A stretch of DNA of 64,000 bases from JAOPZW01 sp963764585 (GTDB lineage Bacteria; Actinomycetota; Thermoleophilia; Solirubrobacterales; Solirubrobacteraceae), in contig CAVXTB010000001.1 of the NCBI GenBank assembly GCA_963764585.1, positions 372,001 to 436,000 on the forward strand, written 5' to 3'. The position numbers and the translations under genes were made by a program. The notes beneath the pieces are model-generated. The model ran no database searches. It was given only the letters and a program-made list of their open reading frames with translations, and had not been told where the DNA came from. Numbering within the stretch: the first letter of the stretch is position 1; the number at the start of each line of letters is the position of its first letter. Positions 25,894-35,249 of this stretch are shown here, piece after piece.

Positions 25894-26696
25894 TCGACGG
25901 CCCCCGAAGCCTGCGAGCGGATCCACTCGCGCAGCGCGGTGTCGGCCACGCGCGCGTAGACGCCCGGCTTGCCCGGCCGCGCGCAGCCCTCGCCGAAGCT
26001 CGTCGCGCCCACGACCTTGAGGTCGCCGGCGGCGGTGCGGCCGAACAGCGGGCCGCCCGAGTCGCCCTGGCAGGTGTCGACGCCGCCCTGCGGGAAGCCC
26101 GCGCAGACCATCGTCGCGGCGTCGAAGTCGCTGTAGGCGCCCGCGCACGTCGCGTCGGTCGTGATCGGCACCTGCGCCTCCTGGAGGGTGTCGGGCGTGT
26201 CGCCGCCCTCGGAGGTCGTGCCCCAGCCGGCGATCGTCTCGAGCGTCCCCGCCGTCCACAGGCTGCCCTCGCCGCTGCCGGCGACCTTGGTCGGCGCCTT
26301 CGTCGACGCGCTGGCCAGCTGCAGCAGCGTGATGTCGTGGCCGGAGGTGGCCAGGTAGTCGGGCTCGACGATCGCGCGCGCCACCGCGACGCGCTCGCCC
26401 TGGCCGGACTTGTTGGAGCCGATGCGCACGTCGATCAGCGGCGCGGGCCACGAGGCCGGCGTGGCCACCGCGGCGCCGGTCATCGAGCCGCAGTGCCCAG
26501 CGGTGAGCACCCACGTCGGCGCGATCAGCGTGCCGGTGCACAGGAACGAGGAGCCGAAGGTGATCTCGGCCACCGACGGGTACGCGCCGGGAGCGGCGTC
26601 GTGGCCGCCGACGACGGCGAGCGAGGGCGAGGCGGTCAGGGCCAGCGACGCGCAGGCGGTCGCGGCCACGGTCAGGAGTCTGCGCAGGAGCGTCAT
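25890..26696 (-). CDS. Secreted trypsin-like serine protease (S1A)
   Basis: 268 aa from ATG 26696. Signal peptide 1-27 (LALTASPSLA), immediately followed by the mature N-terminus VVGGHDAAPGAYPSVAEI, so there is no long propeptide. Triad: His68 in LTAGHCG, Asp121 in HDITLLQL, Ser213 in TCQGDSGGPLFG. Asp207 six residues before Ser213 (VDTCQGDSGG) predicts trypsin-like specificity for Lys/Arg. The full set of S1A cysteines is present. Expected outside the cell. Confidence 0.92.
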   Translation of the reverse strand: MTLLRRLLTVAATACASLALTASPSLAVVGGHDAAPGAYPSVAEITFGSSFLCTGTLIAPTWVLTAGHCGSMTGAAVATPASWPAPLIDVRIGSNKSGQGERVAVARAIVEPDYLATSGHDITLLQLASASTKAPTKVAGSGEGSLWTAGTLETIAGWGTTSEGGDTPDTLQEAQVPITTDATCAGAYSDFDAATMVCAGFPQGGVDTCQGDSGGPLFGRTAAGDLKVVGATSFGEGCARPGKPGVYARVADTALREWIRSQASGAVD

Positions 26697-26801
26697 GACG
26701 GCTCCAACGCAGTCGTCTGGCGATCCTTGCGGCCGGCGGCTGTAACAGAGATCCAACGCAACGCGAATCGGCGCTTAGGCGCGCGCGCCCATCGTTCCCG
26801 C

Positions 26802-27440
26802 GTGCTGCGCATTGGACTCGCGGTCGTCGCCCTCGCCGGTGCCCCGCTGGCCGCGAGCTGCAGCTACCAGGCCGCCGGCGGCGGCCCGGACCTCAGCGGC
26901 CAGGCGCGCGCCGACACGCTGGCCGGGGTGGCAAAGCGGATCTACCGTCAGGAGGTCCGCGGCGAAGTCGGTCACGCGGCCGTGAAGCGCATCGCCCGCG
27001 ACCGCGCACTCCTGGCCGCGCTGAGCACGGGCAACCGGACCGCGCTGCGCGCCGCCGCGCTGCGCCAGCTGTTCGATCCCGGCAAGCACGTGGTGCGACT
27101 GAGCATCGTGCGCCGGGGTCGGATGCTGACCAACGTCGGCGGCGCGTTCGTGGTGGCGCCGGCGCGCCTGACGTTGCGCGCGCCGTCCGGCGCCGACCTC
27201 GGCGTGATCGAGGCCTCGATGCAGGACGTCGTCGGCTACGTCAAGCTCGTGCGCCGGCTCACCGGCGCGGGCATCGTCGTCCGCGGCCGGACCGGGCACG
27301 TCGAGAGCTCGCTGCCCGACCCGCCGGCCACCCTCCCGCCGGCGGGCACGACGACGATCGCCGGCCATCGCTACGTCGTGCGCTCGTTCGCCGAGACCGG
27401 CTTCGGAGGCGAGCGGCTGACCGTGTGGATCCTGGCCTGA
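26802..27440 (+). CDS. Lipoprotein with Cache-like sensor domain
   Basis: 212 aa from GTG 26802. Signal with a lipobox-like LAASC (Cys about 21). The body contains LFDPGKHVVRLSIVRRGRML, NVGGAFVVAPARLTLRAP, DLGVIEASMQDVVGYVKLVR and a C-terminal VVRSFAETGFGGERLTVWIL. This strand order resembles a single Cache (extracellular small-molecule sensing) domain detached from any signalling output. No partner kinase lies beside it. Divergent from the protease gene. Confidence 0.6.
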   Translation: MLRIGLAVVALAGAPLAASCSYQAAGGGPDLSGQARADTLAGVAKRIYRQEVRGEVGHAAVKRIARDRALLAALSTGNRTALRAAALRQLFDPGKHVVRLSIVRRGRMLTNVGGAFVVAPARLTLRAPSGADLGVIEASMQDVVGYVKLVRRLTGAGIVVRGRTGHVESSLPDPPATLPPAGTTTIAGHRYVVRSFAETGFGGERLTVWILA

Positions 27441-27516
27441 CGGTCGAATCGCGCCCGCCGGACCGGGACGCGCGGGCCATGTCCAAGCGCGGCGCGCGCC
27501 GCGATGCTCGCCGAGC

Positions 27517-28812
27517 ATGCCAGCCCAGCCGCGGATCGCGGTGGTCCTCCCGGGCGGCGGGACGCGCGGCGCCTACGAGGCCGGCGCGCTGTCCGTGCTG
27601 CTGCCGGTCCTGCAGGCGCGCGGCGAGCGCGTGGACATCGTCTGCGGCACGAGCGTCGGCGCCATCAACGCCGCGCTGCTGGGATCGCTGGCCCATCGGC
27701 CGCCCGAGGAGCAGGCCGCAGCGATGGTCGAGCGCTGGGAGACGATGCGCAAGGGCGACGTGGTCGCGCGGCTGCTCGGGCCGGGGACGCCGCTGACGCT
27801 GCTGCGCCTGCTCGGCGAGACGCTCGAGCTGCCCGGCGTCCACCTCCCCGGGCTGATGAACCCGGCGCCGCTGCGCGCGAGCCTGGAGCGCTGGATCGAC
27901 TGGCGCGCGCTGCACGAGAACGTCGCCAAGGGCGTGGTCGACGCGGTCTGCGTGGTCGCGACGTCGCTGGACCGCGGCGCGCCGGTCGCCTTCGTCGAGA
28001 GCGCGGCGCGCGTGCCGCGCTCCAGCGAGGAGCTGCGCTACGTCGCGGTCCAGCTGCGCGGCGAGCACGTCCGCGCGTCGGCGGCCATCCCGCTGCTCTT
28101 CCCACCGGTCGAGGTGACCCGGCCGCGCTCGGCCGCGGGCCACTACATCGACGGCGCCACGCGGCTGAACGCCCCGATCGCCCCGGCGATCGCGCTCGGT
28201 GCCGATCGCATCGTCGTGGTCGGCTTCGAGCCGCTCGTCGCCGCCGAGCCCGTGCACGCGCCGGACGCTCCGCGCCTGGCCGACGTCGCCGCCAACGTCC
28301 TCGACGGCCTGCTCGTCGACCAGGTCGCCGACGACGTGCGCCGCCTCATGGCGATCAACTCGTTCTTCGTCGAGGGCATCGGCACGGGGCCGGCCCCGAC
28401 GGTCCGCGCCTACCGCGCCGCGCGCGGGCGCGCCCCGTACCGGCGGATCGCCTGCGCGCTGATCTCGCCAGAGCGCCGCGGGCTGCTGGGCGAGCTGGCC
28501 GAGCGGGTCTTCCGCGAGCGCTACGGCGGGCTGCGCGGCCTGCGCGCGCCGGACTTCCCGCTGCTGGCGCGGCTGCTCGGCGGCGGGCGCGCCCGGGCGC
28601 GCGGCGAGCTGCTGTCGTTCCTGCTCTTCGACGAGGTCTTCGTCGAGGAGCTGCTGGCCGCCGGGCGCCGCGACGCCGAGCGCTGGCTCGAGCGCCACCC
28701 GCAGGTCTGGTGCGCCGATCCCGGGCACGACACCGGCTTCGACCTGCCCGCCGCGCCCGCGGCCGTCGAGGCCGCGGTGCTCGACGAGTACCGCGCGCTG
28801 CGTCGCCGCTGA
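27517..28812 (+). CDS. Patatin-like phospholipase
   Basis: 431 aa. Oxyanion loop GGGTRGAYEAG (13-23), nucleophile elbow CGTSVGAIN with Ser46, catalytic Asp212 in YIDGATRLNAPI. The C-terminal 200 residues are helical, with DQVADDVRRLMAIN and an Arg/Ala-rich region, as in the cytoplasmic patatin branch with a long tail. Hydrolyses acyl esters of lipids; no signal peptide. Stops 3 bases before the convergent LacI gene's stop. Confidence 0.88.
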   Translation: MPAQPRIAVVLPGGGTRGAYEAGALSVLLPVLQARGERVDIVCGTSVGAINAALLGSLAHRPPEEQAAAMVERWETMRKGDVVARLLGPGTPLTLLRLLGETLELPGVHLPGLMNPAPLRASLERWIDWRALHENVAKGVVDAVCVVATSLDRGAPVAFVESAARVPRSSEELRYVAVQLRGEHVRASAAIPLLFPPVEVTRPRSAAGHYIDGATRLNAPIAPAIALGADRIVVVGFEPLVAAEPVHAPDAPRLADVAANVLDGLLVDQVADDVRRLMAINSFFVEGIGTGPAPTVRAYRAARGRAPYRRIACALISPERRGLLGELAERVFRERYGGLRGLRAPDFPLLARLLGGGRARARGELLSFLLFDEVFVEELLAAGRRDAERWLERHPQVWCADPGHDTGFDLPAAPAAVEAAVLDEYRALRRR

Positions 28813-28815
28813 GCG

Positions 28816-29874
28816 CTACGGCTTGGCGGGCGCGGCGCGCGGCGCCCGCCCGATCGACTCGCGCTGGACGAGCTCGGGCTCGGGCAGCGCCGTCGGGGGC
28901 GCCGGCTCGCCGCGCAGGAGCGCGAGCAGGAGCTTCGCCGCCGCCGTCCCGGCGGCGACCGGGTGCTGGCGGATCGTCGTCAGCGGCGGGTGGACGTGCT
29001 CGGCGAGCGGGACGTCGTCGAAGCCGACGATCGAGAGGTCCCTGGGGACGCGCAGCTTGAGCTCGCGCGCCACGCGCAGGCCGGCGATCGCCATGAGGTC
29101 GTTGGCGTAGAGGATCGCGGTCGGCCGCCTGCCGTTCTCGAGCAGGCGCCGGGTCGCGTTCGCGCCGCCCTCACCGGTGAAGTCGCCGTGCTCGACCGGG
29201 CCATCCGGCAAGCCGGCGTCGGCCAGCGCCTCGCGCCACGCCTCGCGCCGCTCGTTGGCGTGCACGAGCGTGTCCGGGCCGGCGACGTGGCCGATGTCGC
29301 GGTGCCCGAGGTCGACGAGCGCGCGGACCGCGCGCACCAGCGCGGCGCGCTCGTCGGCAATCACGGCGGGCAGCCCGGCGACCGGGTCGGGGTGGCCGAC
29401 GACGACGGCCTCGAGCCCCAGCTCGGCCACGAGCGCGTAGCGCGGGTCGTCGACGCGCGCGTCGGTGATGAGCACGCCGTCGACGCGCCCGTCGTGCGCG
29501 AGGCGCCGGTAGGTCTCGACCTCCGCCTCCGCGTCGGCAACGACGCTGAGCACGAGCGCGTAGCCGGCGCTGGCGAGCTCGGCCTCCACGCCGGCCAGCA
29601 GAGCTGCGAAGGACGGGTGCGACGCGAGCTGGCTGCGCGGGCCCGCCGCGATCAGCCCGATCGCCAGCGCGCGCGACTCCGAGAGCGCCTTGGCGCGCGC
29701 GCTCGGCCGCCATCCCAGCGCGGCCGCCGACTCGGCGATGCGCCGGCGCGTCGCCTCGCTCACGCCCGGGCGCCCGTTGAGCGCCAGCGACACCGCGCCC
29801 TTGGAGACGCCGGCGTGACGAGCGACATCGTCGATCGTCGGACGGCGCCCCCGCCCCCGGCCCGGCGCCTTCAT
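28816..29874 (-). CDS. LacI-family transcriptional regulator
   Basis: 352 aa from ATG 29874. HTH: RPTIDDVARHAGVSKGAVSL followed by NGRPGVSEATRRRIAESA. Sugar-binding core: ALAIGLIAAGPRSQLASHPS, DGVLITDARVDDPRYAL, ILYANDLMAIAGLRVARELK and SIVGFDDVPLAEHVHPPLTT. Divergent, across a 241-base gap with operator-like repeats, from the subtilase gene, which is a candidate target with itself. The sugar-type binding protein at 34248 is another possible target. The effector is unknown. Confidence 0.9.
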   Translation of the reverse strand: MKAPGRGRGRRPTIDDVARHAGVSKGAVSLALNGRPGVSEATRRRIAESAAALGWRPSARAKALSESRALAIGLIAAGPRSQLASHPSFAALLAGVEAELASAGYALVLSVVADAEAEVETYRRLAHDGRVDGVLITDARVDDPRYALVAELGLEAVVVGHPDPVAGLPAVIADERAALVRAVRALVDLGHRDIGHVAGPDTLVHANERREAWREALADAGLPDGPVEHGDFTGEGGANATRRLLENGRRPTAILYANDLMAIAGLRVARELKLRVPRDLSIVGFDDVPLAEHVHPPLTTIRQHPVAAGTAAAKLLLALLRGEPAPPTALPEPELVQRESIGRAPRAAPAKP

Positions 29875-29939
29875 CCCCCAGGCCCGTCGTCGTAACCCCA
29901 CATGACCGCGCCATCCTCTCTCAACCGGCGTATCGCTGC

Positions 29940-30046
29940 GGGTGAATTGGCACCCCCGCGCCCGCCGCCGGGGCCGGGCGTCAAGCCGCTTTGCCACGCC
30001 GCCCGCCGCGTATGGTTTGACACGGACGGCACGTTGGGGATATACC
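29940..30046 (+). promoter_or_regulatory. Subtilase promoter with upstream operator candidates
   Basis: TTGACA at 30017-30022 with TATACC at 30041-30046 (18-base spacer; GATATA at 30039 gives 16). Upstream lie a perfect GGGTG-6-CACCC inverted repeat (29940-29955) and AAGCCGCTT (29983-29991), which has the AA-x-CG-x-TT look of LacI-family half-sites. The gene's ribosome site GAGGAGGA is at 30102-30109. LacI control is inference from position. Confidence 0.5.
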
Positions 30047-30115
30047 GCGCACCAATTGCGGGGTCCGGCGGACCGTAGGCCGCCGGTCGCGGGACGTTCC
30101 TGAGGAGGATTTCGC

Positions 30116-33100
30116 ATGCGCAGACGAGCGCTCAAGCTCGCCATGGCCGCGCTTGGGGGCGCGGCGGTGATGGTCGTCGTCGTCGTTGGCTCGGCGACAC
30201 CGAAGCAACGGGGCGCCGATCCCGTGCGGGTGATCTCGAAGTCCGATCCGGCCAAGGCCAAGCTCGACGACGAGCTGCAGGCGAAGGTCGAGGCGGGCGC
30301 GACGGCCTCGGTGCCGGTGTTCGTCACCGCCAAGGGCGACGTGTCGCAGGTCAAGGCGCTGCTCGACGACGACAAGACCGCGCAGATCGCGGGCAAGGCG
30401 ATCGTCGTCGGACGCATCCCGGCGCAGACGCTGCCCAAGCTCGCGTCGGTCAAGAGCGTCGTCTCGGTCGGCCTCGTCTCCTTCAAGCAGACCGGCAAGC
30501 CGCTCGGCGTGCCCGACCCCCTGCTCAACCGCCGCCCGTCGAAGGCGACCCTGAAGGCGCGGCGCGACGCGCAGCAGCGCGACGAGGTGCCCTACAGCAA
30601 GGCGCCCAAGCCCGCCGGTGGGCACTTCGAGGAGCTCAAGAAGCTCGGCGTCATGGACGCGAGGACCCACGACTTCGCCGGCGCCTGGCGCGCCGGCTAC
30701 GCCGGCGAGGGCACCACCGTCGGCGTGCTCGACGGCGGCACCGACTTCGGGCACCCCGATCTCATCGGCACGTGGCAGACGTGGTCGGGCGCCAGCGACA
30801 CCGCGACGATCGACGACGGCTGGAACGGCTGGCCGAAGGCGTTCGACCCCTTCGACACGCTCGTCTGGCTGCTCGACCCCGGGCGCGTCGACCTCGGCCT
30901 GTCGTGGTACACGCCCACGCACGCGGTCGACTGCACCGGCAACGGCAAGACCTGCCGCGTCGACTTCGCCACGCGCACCGGCCCGTCGCGCAACTTCAAC
31001 GCGCCGAGCGGGACCAAGACGCACACCTACAGCTTCCCGCGCGCCTGGTCGAAATCCGGCACCGTGAAGCTCGGCAGCCATCCCGACGACTACCTGCTGC
31101 AGCAGTACCTCGAGCGCCCGGCCTTCCTGGTCGTCGACGCCCACACCGCCGGCGACTACGACACGGTCTACGTCGACCTCGACGACGACCACAGCTTCGC
31201 CGACGAGAAGCCGGTGACGCAGGACTCGCCGGCCTCGTACCGCGACATGAACGGCGACGGCCTCACCGACCTCTCCGGCGGCCTGCTCTATTACGTCTCC
31301 GACGGCGAGACGCGCATCCCCGGCGGCCTGACGTCGTTCCTCGGCCCCGACACGCCGGCGCCGGACTCGGGCGACCTGCTCGCGTGGACCGGCGACTACG
31401 ACACCGGCATCGAGGGCCACGGCACGTTGACCGCGTCGAACGTCGTCGGCCAGGCGGTGATCAACGGCAAGGCGCCGAGCTTCGACGACCTGCCGACCAA
31501 GGACGGCCGCGTGCCCGGCGAGGTGATCGGCGGCTCACCGCACGCCAAGCTCGCCCCCTACGGCGACATCTACCTGTCCTTCGACTTCTCGACCCAGTTC
31601 GGCTACCTGCTGTCGACGATCCGCGGGATCGACGTGACGTCGAACTCCTACGGCAACTCCGACGTCGACAACGATGGCTACGACGCTGCCAGCCAGGAGG
31701 CCGACATCATCCACGACGGCTCACGCACGACGCCGCTGTTCTCGACCGGCAACGGCGCGCCGGGCTACGGCACGACGACGGGGCCGGCCCCGAGCGCCGG
31801 CATCAAGGTCGGCGCCTCGACGCAGTTCGGCGCGACCGGCTGGGACTCGATCGCCAAGATCGGCCAGGTCGTCGACGACGACGTGATGGTGTGGTCCAAC
31901 CGCGGCCCGGGCGCGACAGGCTCGGCCGGCGTCGACGTCGTCGCCGACGGCGCGTTCTCGAGCGGCGACATCACCCTGAACAGCATCCGCGACGGCGACA
32001 CCGCGTGGGAGACGTGGGGCGGCACGAGCCGCTCGGCGCCCGTGGCCGCGTCGGCCACGGCGCTGGTCTACCAGGCCTATCGCCAGGCGCATCCGGGCGC
32101 CGTGCCGCTCGGCTTCTACTCGACGGCGAAGACGATCCTCAAGTCCTCGGCCGACGACCTCGGCTACGACTCGTTCACCCAGGGCTCCGGCTCGGTCGAC
32201 GCAGCGCGCGCGGTGAAGGCCGCCGCGGGCAATGGCACGACGGTCTCCCCCGACGAGTGGCGCGTGGGCGACTACCGCGGCAACGAGTACCCGGTGTTCA
32301 CGCACGTCATCGCGCCGGGCGCGAGCGACACGCAGACGTTCACGATCAACGGCCCCGGGACGTGGTCGGTGTCCGATCGCTACCTCAAGCGCTCGGCCAC
32401 CGAGACGTTCAAGGTCAACAGCTCCTCGCAGACCAAGGAGAGCGCGTTCAACTTCAACGCGCCCGACTACCTGGTCGACATCACCGATCGCGTCAAGCGC
32501 CATCCGAACGCCGACCTCATGGTCGTGCGCGCGCTGTACCCGCACAACCAGTTCGACGGCGACGCCAACTACGAGACCGACCAGGACTGGCGCCTGCTGA
32601 CCTACGACTGGACCGACGTCAACCGCGACCACGACCTGTGGATCGACCGCGACCACGACGGCGCCGTCGACCACACCGACAAGGCGCAGGGCACGGACAT
32701 CGACGGCAACGCGCTGCTCGACTTCCGCCGCTCGGAGATGGAGAAGGGCGAGTACGTGCGCTTCATGTACCACCGCCCGGGCGCCAACTCGCTGATGTCG
32801 TTCGTTCGCGATCCGCGCAGGCGGATGGACGACGGCGTCTTCCTCGGCCTGCAGCACACGACCCACAACACGGCCATCGACCGGACGAACTTCACGATCC
32901 AGATCGACTGGTACGAGAACGGGGACTGGCCGTGGCTGACCGCCCCGGCGAAGGCCACCGGCTCGTTCGCGGCCAAGCTGTCGGTGCCGCCGGGCACGCC
33001 CTACGGCATGTATGACGGCGCGATCGTCCTCTCCAAGGACAAGGTCTCGACCGTCGTGCCCGTCGACGTCGCCGTCGCCGCGACGGTGCCGCAGGGCGCC

Positions 33101-34228
33101 GACGGGAGCCTCACCGACGCCGTGCGCTTCGGCGGAGCCGACGTGGCGGCCGCGCAGCGCGACCTGACCTACGACAACGGCTCGGTGTTCGGCGCGACGG
33201 ACTGGACGTGGCGACCGGAGTCCGGTGACTGGCGCTTCTTCTTCTTCGACGTGCCGAAGGCGCCCCCGCCCGGGACGCTGTTCCTGGCCGACACGACCTG
33301 GGACGACGCGGCCCCGTTCACCGACCTCGACACGCTGATCTTCGGGAGGTCCGAGAACCAGTACCAGCTGTTCGATCCGGCGCCGTTCGGCGGGCCGTAC
33401 ATCCTCGGCACCGTCGGCAAGAGCCAGAACACGAACATCGGCGCGGGCGTGTGGACGTTCGACACCGCCACCGGCGGCGCACGCGAGGTGGTCGCCGCCC
33501 CGGCACAGGAGGGCCTGCAGGCGCTCGCCCAGCACCAGGTCGGCTGGACGGGCGACAAGTTCGACGCGTCCTTCGCGACCACGCTGGGCTCGGCGTCGGT
33601 GACGCCGTCGTCGGTCGAGCAGTCCACGGCGACCGACACCGGCAGCTTCGACGTCACCTTCAAGGCGAACGTCGACCTCGACGGCCTGAAGGCCGAGGCG
33701 TTCGGCCTCAGCCAGCCGCAGACGACGGCCGAGCCGGTGGCCCAGGACAACCCCGACGACCCGTCGACGGCGAGCAACAAGAAGAACCTGACGATCAACC
33801 ACGCGTCGCGCCTGCACGTCGAGACGTCGTTCCCGACCGAGGACATCGACCTCTACGTCGTCTACGACGCCAACGGCGACGGGGCGTTCACGGCCGACGA
33901 GATCGTGGCGTCCTCGGCCGGTGGCACGGCCGACGAGGCGGTCGACCTGATCCGTCCGGCCGACGGCAACTACCAGATCTGGCTGCACGGGTTCCAGGTG
34001 TCCGGGACGCCGAGCATCCAGCTCCTGGTCGACGCCATCCAGGGCAACGACCTGACGGTCACGGGCGTCCCGAGCGGCGCGGTCCCGGCGGGCACGCCGG
34101 TCACCCTCCACGTCGCGTTCAACAAGGCGATGACCGCCGGCCAGGACTACTTCGGTGAGCTGCAGCTGGGGCCGACCAGCGCCCCGTCGGCGCTCACGGT
34201 GCCGATCAAGGTCACGAGGACGCCATAG
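30116..34228 (+). CDS. Giant secreted subtilisin-like protease (S8)
   Basis: 1370 aa with a strong ribosome site. Signal peptide 1-30, inhibitor-like prodomain to about 150. Catalytic Asp206 (VGVLDGGTDFGHPDL), His435 (IEGHGTLTAS) and Ser638 (GTSRSAPVAAS, where GTSMSAP is usual). The Asp-His spacing of about 230 residues is far larger than in subtilisin and holds an inserted domain. Acidic calcium-type loops recur: DLDDDHSFADE, DMNGDGLTD, DVDNDGYDA, DRDHDGAVD, DANGDGAFTADE. Beta-rich C-terminal domains follow from about 730. Resembles bacterial pyrolysin/tripeptidyl-peptidase-like giant subtilases. Extracellular protein degradation is likely. Confidence 0.9.
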   Translation: MRRRALKLAMAALGGAAVMVVVVVGSATPKQRGADPVRVISKSDPAKAKLDDELQAKVEAGATASVPVFVTAKGDVSQVKALLDDDKTAQIAGKAIVVGRIPAQTLPKLASVKSVVSVGLVSFKQTGKPLGVPDPLLNRRPSKATLKARRDAQQRDEVPYSKAPKPAGGHFEELKKLGVMDARTHDFAGAWRAGYAGEGTTVGVLDGGTDFGHPDLIGTWQTWSGASDTATIDDGWNGWPKAFDPFDTLVWLLDPGRVDLGLSWYTPTHAVDCTGNGKTCRVDFATRTGPSRNFNAPSGTKTHTYSFPRAWSKSGTVKLGSHPDDYLLQQYLERPAFLVVDAHTAGDYDTVYVDLDDDHSFADEKPVTQDSPASYRDMNGDGLTDLSGGLLYYVSDGETRIPGGLTSFLGPDTPAPDSGDLLAWTGDYDTGIEGHGTLTASNVVGQAVINGKAPSFDDLPTKDGRVPGEVIGGSPHAKLAPYGDIYLSFDFSTQFGYLLSTIRGIDVTSNSYGNSDVDNDGYDAASQEADIIHDGSRTTPLFSTGNGAPGYGTTTGPAPSAGIKVGASTQFGATGWDSIAKIGQVVDDDVMVWSNRGPGATGSAGVDVVADGAFSSGDITLNSIRDGDTAWETWGGTSRSAPVAASATALVYQAYRQAHPGAVPLGFYSTAKTILKSSADDLGYDSFTQGSGSVDAARAVKAAAGNGTTVSPDEWRVGDYRGNEYPVFTHVIAPGASDTQTFTINGPGTWSVSDRYLKRSATETFKVNSSSQTKESAFNFNAPDYLVDITDRVKRHPNADLMVVRALYPHNQFDGDANYETDQDWRLLTYDWTDVNRDHDLWIDRDHDGAVDHTDKAQGTDIDGNALLDFRRSEMEKGEYVRFMYHRPGANSLMSFVRDPRRRMDDGVFLGLQHTTHNTAIDRTNFTIQIDWYENGDWPWLTAPAKATGSFAAKLSVPPGTPYGMYDGAIVLSKDKVSTVVPVDVAVAATVPQGADGSLTDAVRFGGADVAAAQRDLTYDNGSVFGATDWTWRPESGDWRFFFFDVPKAPPPGTLFLADTTWDDAAPFTDLDTLIFGRSENQYQLFDPAPFGGPYILGTVGKSQNTNIGAGVWTFDTATGGAREVVAAPAQEGLQALAQHQVGWTGDKFDASFATTLGSASVTPSSVEQSTATDTGSFDVTFKANVDLDGLKAEAFGLSQPQTTAEPVAQDNPDDPSTASNKKNLTINHASRLHVETSFPTEDIDLYVVYDANGDGAFTADEIVASSAGGTADEAVDLIRPADGNYQIWLHGFQVSGTPSIQLLVDAIQGNDLTVTGVPSGAVPAGTPVTLHVAFNKAMTAGQDYFGELQLGPTSAPSALTVPIKVTRTP

Positions 34229-34247
34229 ACGACACCCGCGCGCGACG

Positions 34248-35249
34248 TCAGCGGATCGAGCGCTTGCTCAGCTCGATCGCCTTGCCGGCGTCGCGCGCGG
34301 TGACGAAGTTGGGGCCGGTGGCGATGACGTCGCCCTGCGCGGGGAAGATCCCGTAGCGCGCCTTCTCGGCGAGCAGCACGACGGGCAGGTAGCCCTGCAG
34401 GTAGGCCTGCTGGTCGACGGCGAAGAGCAGCTTGCCGGACTTCACCGCGTTGAGGACGTCGGGCCCCAGGTCGAAGGTGGCGACCTTGACCGCTTCGCCG
34501 CGGTCGAGCTGATGCACGGCGTCGACCGCCTCCATGCCGCCGGTCGCGTTGAGCGCCAGGACGCCGTCGATGCGCCCGGTGCGGATCGCGTCGGCGATCT
34601 TGCGCGGCGTCGCCGTGCTCTGGTCGTCGATGCCGAACACGCGGGCCCGCCCGCCCGCGGCCCGCATCGCGCGCTGCAGGCCGCGGCAGCGCTCGTCGAG
34701 CCCCTGGTTGCCGATCTGCTGGTTGATGCACAGCACGCGGCGCGCGCCGGCCTGGGCCAGGCGCTGCCCGGCCTGGAAGCCGGCGCGGTCCTCGGGCTGG
34801 CCGACGTGGGCCAGCACGCCGAGGCGCTTGTAGAAGTCGCTGCCCGAGTTGATCGAGACGACCGGGATGCCGGCGCGGACGGCGCGGCGGACGGCGGGCG
34901 CCAGCCCCGGCTCGGGGAGCGAGACGACGAGGCCGTCGGGCCGGCTGGCGACGGCCTGGTCGATGAGCGTCTCCATGCGCTGCAGGCTGTAGACGTCGGG
35001 GGCGCGGTAGTCGACGACGACGTCCATCTGGCGCGCGGCCGCCTCTACGCCGGTGCGGACGATGGCCCAGAACGGGCTCGACGCCTGCCCGTGGGTGACC
35101 ACCGCGATGCGCACGCCGCCGCCCGGACGCGCCGGCGCGTTGACCGACGGCTCGCCGCCGGTGACCACGAGCGCCGGCTCGCGCACGGTCATCGTCTTGC
35201 CGCAGCCGGCCAGAGCCACGAGCAGCGCGACCGCTACGAGCCGTGCCAT
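34248..35249 (-). CDS. Sugar-type periplasmic binding lipoprotein (PBP1 fold)
   Basis: 333 aa from ATG 35249. Lipobox VALAGCGKT (Cys16). Core: RIAVVTHGQASSPFWAIVRT, LIDQAVASRPDGLVVSLPEP, IPVVSINSGSDFYKRLGVLA, DDQSTATPRKIADAIRTGRI and FAVDQQAYLQGYLPVVLL, typical of ribose/autoinducer-type binding proteins. No permease or ATPase gene is present in the window. Instead it is translationally coupled (TGATG overlap) behind a sensor kinase gene, so a role as the kinase's ligand receptor is possible. Confidence 0.85.
   Translation of the reverse strand: MARLVAVALLVALAGCGKTMTVREPALVVTGGEPSVNAPARPGGGVRIAVVTHGQASSPFWAIVRTGVEAAARQMDVVVDYRAPDVYSLQRMETLIDQAVASRPDGLVVSLPEPGLAPAVRRAVRAGIPVVSINSGSDFYKRLGVLAHVGQPEDRAGFQAGQRLAQAGARRVLCINQQIGNQGLDERCRGLQRAMRAAGGRARVFGIDDQSTATPRKIADAIRTGRIDGVLALNATGGMEAVDAVHQLDRGEAVKVATFDLGPDVLNAVKSGKLLFAVDQQAYLQGYLPVVLLAEKARYGIFPAQGDVIATGPNFVTARDAGKAIELSKRSIR

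Noticed and set aside
31721..34111. A 796-codon frame antisense to the subtilase
   Set aside because: Composition is that of a shadow (Arg, Val, Gly, His rich); no start signal, and the sense gene has catalytic motifs and a promoter.
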